A DNA stretch of 64,000 nt from positions 1 through 64,000 of the forward strand of contig CABUVL010000004.1 of assembly GCA_902495005.1 (NCBI GenBank), read 5' to 3'. This DNA comes from an uncultured Verrucomicrobiota bacterium. GTDB lineage: Bacteria; Verrucomicrobiota; Verrucomicrobiia; Opitutales; UBA9783. Shown here piece after piece: positions 26,185-34,402 of this stretch. A program made the position numbers and the translations under genes. Position 1 is the first letter of the stretch. Every line of letters begins with the position of its first letter. Below the pieces are notes generated by a model that worked only from the letters and a program-made list of their open reading frames with translations, was not told the DNA's origin and did no database searches.

Positions 26185-26619
26185 CACTATTCAAATATTA
26201 CAGAAGTACGTAAAAAATCAACAAAAGATTACGGTGAAATAGCAGGCTATCTTCGGGTTCAATTTCAACGCAATTTCATTTTAGCAGCGATTTGTCTTCA
26301 CCAAAGAAAACGCGTTGTGCAATTACGAAACAGTTTTTCTCTCGTGCAGATGGATATTCACGCGAGCTTGTCGTCGAACGTCTGTACGTCGTTCTCATAC
26401 TTAAAAATTTTGCTTTTTAATGTGCTTTCGCATACAAGCTCAGTTATATGTGGTTTAATTATCTTGCAAGAAGTCTACATTATTGACAAGTTATTCACAT
26501 CGAATCCGATGAATGAAGTTCGCCTTACCCACACGTTTGAATCACTGACATCGGTTCATTTTTTATGAATTAACTTGCAATTTAACGGTGGCAATTAATT
26601 CTAAAGCAATTGTCAGAGT
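26185..26619. other. Divergent intergenic region before oppB
   Basis: About 435 bases between yugP and oppB. An 83-codon frame (26317-26568) has no family resemblance and is probably chance. TTGACA occurs at about 26484 and TTGCAA near 26574, but neither has a convincing -10. No RNA gene was seen. Confidence 0.4.
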
Positions 26620-27549
26620 ATGAAAAAATTAATTCTAAAGCGTTTATTAGAATCTATACCTGTCTTGTGCTGTCTTGTAACTTTGACTTTTTTTATCATT
26701 CGTTGGGTTCCGGGGGGCCCCTTTGACGCCGAAAATAATCTACCTGCGGATGTGGTCGCACAGCTGAATGCCTATTACGGCTATGATCAACCTTTATTGA
26801 AACAATATCTGCATTACTTGGCACATTTATTAAAAGGAGACTTTGGGCCATCCATGCGCTATCCGGGCTACAGTGTCAATCAATTGTTGGGGGAATGCAT
26901 CCCCGTCAGCTTTGAATTAGGATTTTGGGCCATGTTACTCGCCAGTTGTGTGGGTGGAAGCGTTGGAATTATTGCCGCCATTAAAGTAAATACGTGGATA
27001 GATCGCACGCTCATGGGCATTTGCTTATTGGGCCTATGCCTGCCCACTTTTGTCATCGGGCCCTTTATCATCTTTATATTTTCGTTAAAGTTGGGATGGT
27101 TTCAGGCAATTGGTTGGGACTATCCTTCCGATCGAATCCTTCCAACAATTACGCTCGCCTGCATGTACAGCGGCTACATTGCCAGATTGATGCGAACCTG
27201 TTGTTTGGAAATTTTATCATCGCCCTTCATCAAAACAGCCTACGCAAAGGGCTTGACGAAAATGCGCATTTTAATTTTCCACATGCTCAAGAATGCCTTG
27301 TCTCCCGTTTTAACCTATTTAGGGCCTACGGCGGCGGCAATTATGAGTGGGTCGCTGGTCATTGAATCCTTGTTCCAAATTCCGGGAGCAGGTTCGTTGT
27401 TCATTACGGCGGTAGGTCAAAGGGACAGCGCGTTACTGATTGGGACCGTTCTCTATTTTTCTTTACTGATTATTATCTTCAACTTACTCGTTGATGTGAG
27501 CATCCTATTATTGGATCCTCGCCAAAAATCTGATTCATTTACGTCATGA
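26620..27549 (+). CDS. oppB: Oligopeptide/dipeptide ABC transporter permease, OppB/DppB type
   Basis: This is an inner-membrane permease of a peptide-class ABC importer. The N-terminus LLESIPVLCCLVTLTFFIIRWVPGGPF matches the family start (helix 1 then the PGDP-like loop). About six transmembrane helices follow. The EAA loop that contacts the ATPase is IKTAYAKGLTKMRIL near 205-220. At 309 residues it is normal length. It overlaps oppC by 4 bases (ATGA). No binding protein or ATPase gene adjoins, so partners must be encoded elsewhere. Confidence 0.9.
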   Translation: MKKLILKRLLESIPVLCCLVTLTFFIIRWVPGGPFDAENNLPADVVAQLNAYYGYDQPLLKQYLHYLAHLLKGDFGPSMRYPGYSVNQLLGECIPVSFELGFWAMLLASCVGGSVGIIAAIKVNTWIDRTLMGICLLGLCLPTFVIGPFIIFIFSLKLGWFQAIGWDYPSDRILPTITLACMYSGYIARLMRTCCLEILSSPFIKTAYAKGLTKMRILIFHMLKNALSPVLTYLGPTAAAIMSGSLVIESLFQIPGAGSLFITAVGQRDSALLIGTVLYFSLLIIIFNLLVDVSILLLDPRQKSDSFTS

Positions 27550-28379
27550 TTCATAAGTTACGCGGTTTTTGTAAAGATCCATGGGTCATTTTTAATTTTT
27601 CATGGCTCATATTCATCGTATTGCTGTGTTTTATAGGGCCTTTATTTTACCCGTACGATTATCATTCGCAAAATTTGTCCATGAGCGCTCAGCCTCCTTC
27701 GTTGGAACATTGGTTCGGAACTGATATCCTTGGAAGAGATCTCCTTGCCCGCATATTGTACGGAGGTAGGGTTTCCTTACTTTTGGGGAGCTTGGCCAGC
27801 TTGATCGCCATCGTGATTGGCATTATTTACGGTGGCATTTCGGGTTATGTGGGCGGTAATGTTGACAGCCTTCTCATGCGCATTGTGGACATCTTGTACC
27901 CTTTACCCTTCACCTTACTGGTCATTTTACTGATGGCATTGTTGGGTCGTAGTGCGCTGTTATTGCTATTCTCGATTGGATGCATTAAGTGGTTAACAAT
28001 GGCTCGTATGGTACGTACACAAATTTTAAGCCTTAAAAATCGCGCCTTCGTACACTGCGCACGCTGTATGGGCCAAAGCAATTGGGGGATTTGGAAAAAG
28101 CACTTGAGCCCCAATTTAATGAGTACCATCATCGTGTACAGCACCTTGCTCATCCCCAATATCATCCTGGAAGAATCTTTCATAAGCTTTTTAGGCCTTG
28201 GCATCCAAGCGCCTCTGAGCTCATGGGGCTCCCTGATTTTTGACGGTGCGAGGCAAATGGAAGAGTACCCATGGTTGCTCATTTTCCCATGTCTGTTTTT
28301 CACTTCCACGCTCTTTACATTGAATTTCTTGGGAGACGCATTGAGAGATGCGCTCGATCCAGTACGGCGTCGCCATTAA
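27546..28379 (+). CDS. oppC: Oligopeptide/dipeptide ABC transporter permease, OppC/DppC type
   Basis: The second permease subunit. It has the OppC pattern HWFGTDILGRDLLARILYGGRVSL near 55-78, multiple hydrophobic helices, and an EAA loop FVHCARCMGQSNWGIWKKH near 165-183. It continues PNIILEESFISFLGLGIQAP and ends DALRDALDPVRRR, both family hallmarks. Length is 277. It pairs with OppB in an imported-peptide pore; peptide uptake suits a host-dependent lifestyle. Confidence 0.9.
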   Translation: MIHKLRGFCKDPWVIFNFSWLIFIVLLCFIGPLFYPYDYHSQNLSMSAQPPSLEHWFGTDILGRDLLARILYGGRVSLLLGSLASLIAIVIGIIYGGISGYVGGNVDSLLMRIVDILYPLPFTLLVILLMALLGRSALLLLFSIGCIKWLTMARMVRTQILSLKNRAFVHCARCMGQSNWGIWKKHLSPNLMSTIIVYSTLLIPNIILEESFISFLGLGIQAPLSSWGSLIFDGARQMEEYPWLLIFPCLFFTSTLFTLNFLGDALRDALDPVRRRH

Positions 28380-28820
28380 TCTAAAATCCAAGGTAAAAAC
28401 TTCGCTTACCAACGAAAAAATTTATAAGGGCACACAAGTTTTGGCTTAATCATTGAAGTAAGGACAAGTCCAGGACGATGCATCGCTTGTTATTATAAAT
28501 TTTAGTGGGGTTTGACCTGTAAGAGGGAACCTCAAGTAAAGGCTTGAACAAGCTCTTAGCTTAAATCGAATGGATAAAAGGGACGACCCGACAATTTTAT
28601 AAAATATTCAATCACTCTGTGGGAAAGGTCGTTAAATCGGCTTGTTGCTGAAAATCAACGCTTAAAAGGAGTAATTGTGTCCCCGACGCATCTAAAAAAT
28701 TACCCTGTTCTAACAAAGATGGGCTACAGCAATATCACACAATTCGCTTGGACTTTACTTTATCGAATTCAAAATTAATAAGCGCGCTGCCTCAAGGTTT
28801 GAATTCCACTATCGAGCCGC
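28380..28820. other. Intergenic region after oppC
   Basis: About 440 bases between convergent oppC and lpxA. A weak hairpin GGTAA/TTACC lies just after oppC (28391-28409). I see no gene. Short G-rich segments (for example around 28460-28530) could belong to a structured RNA, but no known RNA motif is recognisable. Confidence 0.3.
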
Positions 28821-29600
28821 TTAAACACACCCACGTATTTTAGATTCTTTGATAAAATTAATAAACATGTCTGCGATGGGCTTAAATTTTCCTGTCTCGC
28901 GCATAATTATTTCGAGGGCCTGCGAACGATTTAAGTTCGATTCGTACATGCACTTAAAGACGCTTTTAACAAAGCTCCGCTCTTCTTCGGAAAATCCTTT
29001 CCTCGTCATACCGACCCGATTAAATGTTCGGGCGTAGGCAGGAACGCCACAAGCCAAAATAAACGGAGGCAAATCTTTTTTCAAGAACGATTGTCCCCCC
29101 AACATGGCATAATCGCCCACCTTACAAAATTGATGGATGGCAGAATTGCCCCCTATATTGGCGTGATTTCCAATCACCACGTGACCACCAATGGCGACTT
29201 GTGCGCTTATAATAACGTTATTTTTAACAACGCAATTGTGACCAATGTGAGAAAACGCCAAGACGTAATTATCATTGCCTATAACGGTAGATTCGCCATC
29301 TTGTGTGGCCGTATGAATGGACACATATTCTCGAAATATGTTGCGAGCCCCAATCTTTAAATAGCAGGTTCCACCTTTGTACTTAAGATCGTGCGTTTGA
29401 GCTCCGATATAGGCGTAGGGGTATATTTGATTATCTTCGCCCATTTCGGTAAACCCGTCCACCGTTGCATGGTGTTCAACTACGCATCCGGCTCCCAATT
29501 TTACATGTGGACCAATAAAGGCAAACGGGCCCACCGTCACGTTATCTGATAACTGTGCATCTGGATGTACAATAGCTGTTGGATGAATTTGTACGTTCAT
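28821..29600 (-). CDS. lpxA: UDP-N-acetylglucosamine acyltransferase
   Basis: LpxA performs the first step of lipid A synthesis in the cytosol. The left-handed beta-helix is evident from hexapeptide repeats (IHPTAIVHPDAQLSDNVTVG onward). The catalytic histidine lies in FSHIGHNCVV near 122-131 and the substrate loop in GGNSAIHQFCKVGDYAMLGG near 148-167. The C-terminal helical part (SEEERSFVKSVFKCMYES) is present. Length 259 is typical. It begins 1 base after the lpxC/fabZ stop, forming a two-gene lipid A operon. Confidence 0.95.
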   Translation of the reverse strand: MNVQIHPTAIVHPDAQLSDNVTVGPFAFIGPHVKLGAGCVVEHHATVDGFTEMGEDNQIYPYAYIGAQTHDLKYKGGTCYLKIGARNIFREYVSIHTATQDGESTVIGNDNYVLAFSHIGHNCVVKNNVIISAQVAIGGHVVIGNHANIGGNSAIHQFCKVGDYAMLGGQSFLKKDLPPFILACGVPAYARTFNRVGMTRKGFSEEERSFVKSVFKCMYESNLNRSQALEIIMRETGKFKPIADMFINFIKESKIRGCV

Positions 29601-29601
29601 T

Positions 29602-30894
29602 CTAAGAAATCATAAACATAAGTTCTGCAGAAGATACAACTTTATCATTTACAAAGCACTGACACGTTGCAATTCCAATGCGATTATTTTTAATCTTCAA
29701 CAATTGTGCTTCGATGATCAATTGGTCGCCCGGTTGTACCCCATGTCGAAATTTAACTCGATCTGCACTCATGAAAAAAACTTGCGAACTGCTGTGCTCC
29801 TGCTTCAACTGCCATCCCATTAATATTCCTGCCGCCTGAGCCATTGCCTCCAATTGCAAGACTCCCGGCATAATGGGCTTTTGCGGAAAATGTCCCACGA
29901 AATAAGGCTCGTTGACGGTCACATTTTTAACGGCCCTTAAAATGTTGTTCTCGATACTGACGACGCGGTCTATTAAAACGAACGGATAACGATGTGGCAA
30001 ATATTTTAAAATGCCTTGAATGTCTAATACGGCGTCGGCTTGTACGGGCGTGTTACTCATGTTTTCTTGAGACACTTGTTCAAGAATGGCACGTGCCAAG
30101 CCCACATTTAACGCGTGTCCCGTCTTGGTCGCGATGATGTGCCCTTTAATGGGATGCCCCAACAATGATAAATCTCCGATGATGTCCAAGATCTTATGCC
30201 GGACAAATTCATTTTGAAAGCGTAAAGGCTCGTTCGAAATAATTTTATCGCCCTTGATCACAATTGCACAATCGAGGCTGCCTCCCTTGATCTTGCCCAT
30301 TTTAATCAGAGGTTCAATATCTTCGTACAAGGTAAAGGTCCGCGCGTTTGCAATCTCACTCGCGAAAGATTCGGCATCAACATTTAAATTAAAATGCTGC
30401 GTGTGAAAACCTCGGTCATCCGAAGATGTGCATGTGATTTTGAAGCTTTCATCGGGCAAAATGATAATGGAACGATCCTCTTTTACACACGAAATGGGCT
30501 CTGTAATCTCAATAAAAATTGCTTCGGCCGCTTGTGTTTCTATTCCAGCTTCGTGAATCAAAGCCACCCACGGTTTTGCAGAACCGTCCAAGATGGGAAT
30601 TTCACATCCATTGACATCCACGTACACGTTATCGATTCCCAAGCCGTACAAAGCACTCATTAGGTGCTCGACCGTATGGATATTAATGCCATCTTTTGAC
30701 AACGTAGTACCGCGTATTAAATCACCTACGTACGGTAAGGTCGCAGGAATGTTGGGACAATCGCTTAAATCGGTTCGCCGAAATACAATCCCGACATTTT
30801 CCGCTGCGGGTCTTAAACAAACCTGCGTGTGCATCCCCGTATGTAAGCCTTGCCCATCTATTTTGACTTCCTTCTTAACCGTCTTTTGATGCAT
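29602..30894 (-). CDS. lpxC/fabZ: Bifunctional LpxC deacetylase / FabZ dehydratase fusion
   Basis: Residues 1-275 are LpxC, the zinc deacetylase committing UDP-acyl-GlcNAc to lipid A. Zinc ligands are in HTVEHLMSAL near 73 and HKILDIIGDL near 234. Residues ~290-430 are FabZ, with LPHRYPFVLIDRV near 303 and GHFPQKPIMPGVLQLEAM near 336, containing the catalytic His and, downstream, Glu. The fusion occurs in Bacteroidetes and some Verrucomicrobia. It couples 3-hydroxyacyl-ACP supply for lipid A with membrane fatty acid elongation. It is co-transcribed with lpxA from a leaderless-type promoter. Confidence 0.95.
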   Translation of the reverse strand: MHQKTVKKEVKIDGQGLHTGMHTQVCLRPAAENVGIVFRRTDLSDCPNIPATLPYVGDLIRGTTLSKDGINIHTVEHLMSALYGLGIDNVYVDVNGCEIPILDGSAKPWVALIHEAGIETQAAEAIFIEITEPISCVKEDRSIIILPDESFKITCTSSDDRGFHTQHFNLNVDAESFASEIANARTFTLYEDIEPLIKMGKIKGGSLDCAIVIKGDKIISNEPLRFQNEFVRHKILDIIGDLSLLGHPIKGHIIATKTGHALNVGLARAILEQVSQENMSNTPVQADAVLDIQGILKYLPHRYPFVLIDRVVSIENNILRAVKNVTVNEPYFVGHFPQKPIMPGVLQLEAMAQAAGILMGWQLKQEHSSSQVFFMSADRVKFRHGVQPGDQLIIEAQLLKIKNNRIGIATCQCFVNDKVVSSAELMFMIS

Positions 30895-30900
30895 GGCTGT

Positions 30901-30929
30901 ATTAATTCATATTTATACAATTTTGTCAA
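30901..30929 (-). promoter_or_regulatory. Promoter of lpxC/fabZ-lpxA, leaderless configuration
   Basis: On the minus strand TTGACA (30929-30924), a 17-base spacer, ATTAAT (30906-30901), then six bases and the ATG at 30894. Shifting by one gives TTAATA with an 18-base spacer. Confidence 0.6.
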
Positions 30930-31515
30930 ATACTATCGATGGACTCACTTTTCGGTATTGTTGAATTTTTAGACACGCGGAAAGCCATTAAAATGTCATC
31001 AGCCCGCCCTTCGATTAATCGTAGCGGCGCTTAAGCTCAATACATGAGCGATATTAATACGTGAGTTTTATAGTGGTCAAATAGGCACGCCAATTCATTC
31101 TCTTGCCATTCATGTCATGATATGAATATCACACACAGTACTTTTAACAAAAAGCTATCAATGAATTACATTGCTGACCAGTGAGATCCGTTGCAAGCAA
31201 TAACAGCTCACGCAAAATTTGAAGCGGTATTGACAAATTAATAGCAACCTATAGCCGAATTTTTCTAATTAAAACACTCTGCTAAGAAATTAACAAGCCT
31301 CGACGGGCCACAGTAATTATAAATTTTGATCTTAGGTGAAGTTTAAATAAAGAGCTTGTGCAAGATGAAAACCTTAACAATTTTCTTATCGCATCGCGCA
31401 GAAATTCTTAAAATAGAGCATTACTATAAATCTGTATGCCCCTTAAAATTAAGATTTTTTTCGAAAAATCTTGCATTCCTTCAAAAAACACTGTTGCTTA
31501 GTAAATATATAAATT
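30930..31515. other. Intergenic region between lpxC and tRNA-Val
   Basis: About 590 bases without a supportable gene. A short imperfect palindrome ATTCAT...ATGAAT lies near 31110-31130, and TTGACA near 31233 lacks a good -10. A 60-codon frame at 31356 runs into the tRNA and is rejected. TATATA just before the tRNA is its likely -10 box. Confidence 0.35.
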
Positions 31516-31592
31516 GGACGGTTAGCTCAGTTGGTTAGAGCTACTGGTTTACACCCAGTGGGTCGCAGGTTCGAGTCCTGCACCGTCTACCA
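31516..31592 (+). tRNA. tRNA-Val (anticodon TAC)
   Basis: The cloverleaf is complete: acceptor GGACGGT / ACCGTCT (first pair G-U), D arm GCTCAGTTGGTTAGAGC, and anticodon stem ACTGG/CCAGT with loop TTTACAC giving anticodon TAC. The T arm is GCAGG TTCGAGT CCTGC. Discriminator A and an encoded CCA end at 31592, followed by a T-tract. Confidence 0.95.
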
Positions 31593-32046
31593 TTTTTGTT
31601 AAATATCCGGGGCGCGCTGATTGCTATTAATAAATGTTTTGATGGGGATCTTGAAGGGGGTCGCATGTGGTTAGTGTGCAATATTCAATGTGATGGCATT
31701 TGAAATTCTTGCAACGAAAGAAGCACCATGGGCCCTTTTATTAATGGTCTATTATCAGCAGCTAGTATTTTTATTTAAAAGTAGACACGTGTAAAACATC
31801 TCAGAGTAGGGCACTAAAGGAGAACTCACGAGACTTGGTTTAATTAACACTAACTTGTAAAAAATGTCACGCGAGGATTTAGATGCTTGTTAATTAAGGA
31901 AGCTTAAAGCACTTTTTACATCGAAATTTTACTTAAGCTGCGTACCTTATCAACGAAGCAAACGTCGGGCAAATCATGCCCCCGATTGACAACAACGTCG
32001 GACACGCTCCCCGTGGCACTTTAACGCACCTTATTTATGAGGTTTC
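31593..32046. other. Intergenic region after tRNA-Val
   Basis: About 450 bases between tRNA-Val and the 3' end of the epimerase gene. I find no coding frame with family resemblance, no RNA gene and no clear terminator beyond the T-tract after the tRNA. Confidence 0.35.
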
Positions 32047-33099
32047 TTAAGCTCTCGTGCAGCTTTGCAACAATAAGGCGTCTCGGTCTTTTTTATTAAA
32101 GTGGTAATCCAAAACAATGCGCAGGGCATCCTTTAATCCGACCTTGGGTTGCCAATTTAACTTCTCTTGCGCAATTTTTATGGAAGGAACACGGTGTTCT
32201 ACATCTTGATAAGCTTTTCCATAATGTTCCTCTGCACTTACAGAACGAATAACGACGTTCTTGGCCAAGGTTGCGTCAAATTCGCCCACCATCTCCACGA
32301 GAATTTGTGCAAGTTGAGCAATGGAATAATTCTCGTACGGATTTCCAACGTTAATAATTTCACGGGTCGCACAGCCATTTTTATTCTCAATAATCTTGAT
32401 CAAGCAGTCGATGCCATCCTCTATAAAGGTGAAACAGCGTGTTTGTTTACCGCCATTAACAAGCTCGATGGGCTGAGAATTCAAAATGTTTTTCAGAAAT
32501 TGAGTGAGCACGCGCGATCCAACATCGCTGGCGATATTGTCTAATTTAGGCCCAATAAAGTTAAAAGGACGGAAAATGGTATAGTCTAAATTTTTTTGAG
32601 TTCCGTAAGCGTAAATAATGCGATCCATCATTTGCTTACTGCACGAATAAATCCAACGTTGTTTGTCTACGGGCCCCAATACGAAATCGGTCGTATGCTC
32701 GTCGAATTCAGCGTCAGAAGACTTACCGTAAACCTCCGACGTGGATGGGAAAATGACACGCTTCCCGTATTTTACACACCAGCGTATCACTTTTAAATTC
32801 GCCTCGAAATCGAGTTCGAACACACCCAACGGATTTGTTACGTAAGTTGATGGGGTGGCAATTGCAACCAAAGGGAGAACGACGTCACATTTCTTAACGA
32901 GATACTCAATGTCTTCATTGTGAATCATCAAATCTCTTTCATAAAAATGGAATCGATCGTGATTAAAGCAAGGCAGCAACTTGTGCGTCGATAAATCTAC
33001 GCCGTACACTTCATAATTTGTTTTTGCCAAAAGGTGTGCGCAAAGCGAACTGCCTATAAAACCATTCGCACCCAAAATTAAGATTTTTTTCTCGTTCAC
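32047..33099 (-). CDS. ArnA-dehydrogenase-type UDP-glucuronate decarboxylase (NAD-dependent epimerase family)
   Basis: The protein matches the C-terminal dehydrogenase half of ArnA along its length. It has GANGFIGSSL (NAD fold) near residue 11, KKCDVVLPLVAIATP near 67, and STSEVYG with the ArnA active-site Ser-Glu near 116. YSCSK (Tyr-X3-Lys) follows, and GKAYQDVEHRVPS carries the arginine needed for oxidative decarboxylation in ArnA. It should convert UDP-glucuronate to the 4-keto-pentose or UDP-xylose. The formyltransferase half is absent. No ATG exists at the front: GTG 33099 or TTG 33108 must be used. It lies just downstream of tRNA-Ser on the same strand. Confidence 0.85.
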   Translation of the reverse strand: MNEKKILILGANGFIGSSLCAHLLAKTNYEVYGVDLSTHKLLPCFNHDRFHFYERDLMIHNEDIEYLVKKCDVVLPLVAIATPSTYVTNPLGVFELDFEANLKVIRWCVKYGKRVIFPSTSEVYGKSSDAEFDEHTTDFVLGPVDKQRWIYSCSKQMMDRIIYAYGTQKNLDYTIFRPFNFIGPKLDNIASDVGSRVLTQFLKNILNSQPIELVNGGKQTRCFTFIEDGIDCLIKIIENKNGCATREIINVGNPYENYSIAQLAQILVEMVGEFDATLAKNVVIRSVSAEEHYGKAYQDVEHRVPSIKIAQEKLNWQPKVGLKDALRIVLDYHFNKKDRDALLLQSCTRA

Positions 33100-33127
33100 A
33101 ATTAACAACTAAAATAACATTGAAATT

Positions 33128-33215
33128 TGGCGGAAGGAGGGGGATTCGAACCCTCGAAACCTTGCGGTTTAACGGTTTTCAAGACCGTCGCAATCGTCCA
33201 CTCTGCCATCCTTCC
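33128..33215 (-). tRNA. tRNA-Ser (anticodon TGA)
   Basis: On the minus strand, acceptor GGAAGGA pairs with TCCTTCC. The anticodon stem ACGGT/ACCGT holds loop CTTGAAA (anticodon TGA). A long variable arm (TTAAACCGCAAGGTTTCGA) marks a class II tRNA, and the T arm GGGTTCGAATCCC is intact. Discriminator G and an encoded CCA end at 33128. Confidence 0.95.
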
Positions 33216-33302
33216 CTACATTTTCAGTACATCGTAAAACCCCATTGACAGTCAATGCAAAAATAAACTAAATCAGCCAACACATTCAAGTAAGTTAAAA
33301 GC

Positions 33303-34262
33303 TTAACCTTGCCGTTCTAAAAATGCGTGCAAGCATTGTTCCAAAGACACCGTGTCTTTTGTGAAATTACGGATACCTTCAGCGAGCTTTTCATGGGTCA
33401 TCGGATCCTCATTGAGTTGCCAGCGAAAATGAGCTTCGTCCACATTATCGTCCACGACGGGTGTATTCGGTTGAAATTCAGTCAAGTGGCAGGGAACATC
33501 CGCTTCATTCAAGCTCAATTGTTCTAACAATGTGGGAGAAATTGTCAAAAGGTCGCAACCCGACAAGGCGAGAATTTGTTCCGTATTGCGGAAGCTCGCC
33601 CCCATAATTTTTGTTTTGTAGCCACGCTGCTTGAGGTAAGTGTAAATTTCTTTCACGGACCGAACGCCTGGATCCTCTTCAAGGGGGTTCAGTGCATTGC
33701 GAGCCTTGTACCAATCATAAATTCTTCCCACAAAAGGAGAGATCAAGCTCACATTCGCGCACGCGCAGGCAATTGCTTGTGTGAGTGAAAAAATAAGTGT
33801 GAGATTGCAGGCAATGCCCTCTTTTTCCAATATTTTGGCGGCTTGAATCCCTTCCCACGTGGCGGCAATTTTTATCAACACCCTGTGCGAAGAAATGCCC
33901 TCCAAATCATACAAATGAATTAAACGACGCGCTTGTTGTACGGTGGCTTCGGTATCAAATGAATATCGTGCATCCACCTCCGTTGAAACCCGTCCAGGGA
34001 TGACTTGCAAAATCCTTTTACCAACGGTGACCAACAAACATTCCAAAAAGCTTTGTAAGCGTGAAGTCCCAACATCAATGGAGCTTAACAGCTCATACGC
34101 CGCCTGCAAATAAGCTTGCTGTGTGTCTTCGTTTTTTATTTCTTTTAAAATCAAGCTTGGGTTTGTCGTGGCCTCGTCTGAGTGGAATCGTTGAATATCC
34201 ATCCAGTTGGCCGTATCTGCCACAACCTTAGTCCATCGTTTTAAGCTTTCCAATTGATTCAT
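33303..34262 (-). CDS. tal: Transaldolase
   Basis: A pentose-phosphate enzyme of the TalB type (319 residues). The Schiff-base lysine is in VLIKIAATWEGIQAA near 130-144. The N-terminal DEATTNPSLILKE and GRVSTEVDARYSFD near 94 are family signatures, and SPFVGRIYDWYK near 180 binds substrate phosphate. Start ATG at 34262; a purine-rich GGGGGA lies 5 bases upstream and could act as a weak ribosome-binding site. It stands alone between the biotin operon and tRNA-Ser. Confidence 0.95.
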   Translation of the reverse strand: MNQLESLKRWTKVVADTANWMDIQRFHSDEATTNPSLILKEIKNEDTQQAYLQAAYELLSSIDVGTSRLQSFLECLLVTVGKRILQVIPGRVSTEVDARYSFDTEATVQQARRLIHLYDLEGISSHRVLIKIAATWEGIQAAKILEKEGIACNLTLIFSLTQAIACACANVSLISPFVGRIYDWYKARNALNPLEEDPGVRSVKEIYTYLKQRGYKTKIMGASFRNTEQILALSGCDLLTISPTLLEQLSLNEADVPCHLTEFQPNTPVVDDNVDEAHFRWQLNEDPMTHEKLAEGIRNFTKDTVSLEQCLHAFLERQG

Positions 34263-34402
34263 ACGCGTCCCCCGTTCAACTTTACCAGCTTATTTTGCTC
34301 ATCCTAATGCGCACGGCAATCGAAAAATTACAGGAATGTCGGGAAGTCATACGCAAGTTTGGTTTGTTATTAATTTCACGCATCTCATGACAAAACCATT
34401 TT

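Noticed and set aside
26317..26568. 83-codon frame before oppB
   Set aside because: No recognisable domain, no ribosome site and composition like the surrounding non-coding DNA.
28440..28700. Possible structured RNA (RNase P or SRP-like) in the gap after oppC
   Set aside because: Short pairing elements occur, but the conserved cores of RNase P, SRP, tmRNA or 6S RNA are not recognisable.
31356..31538. 60-codon frame running into tRNA-Val
   Set aside because: It overlaps the tRNA gene and its promoter and resembles nothing.
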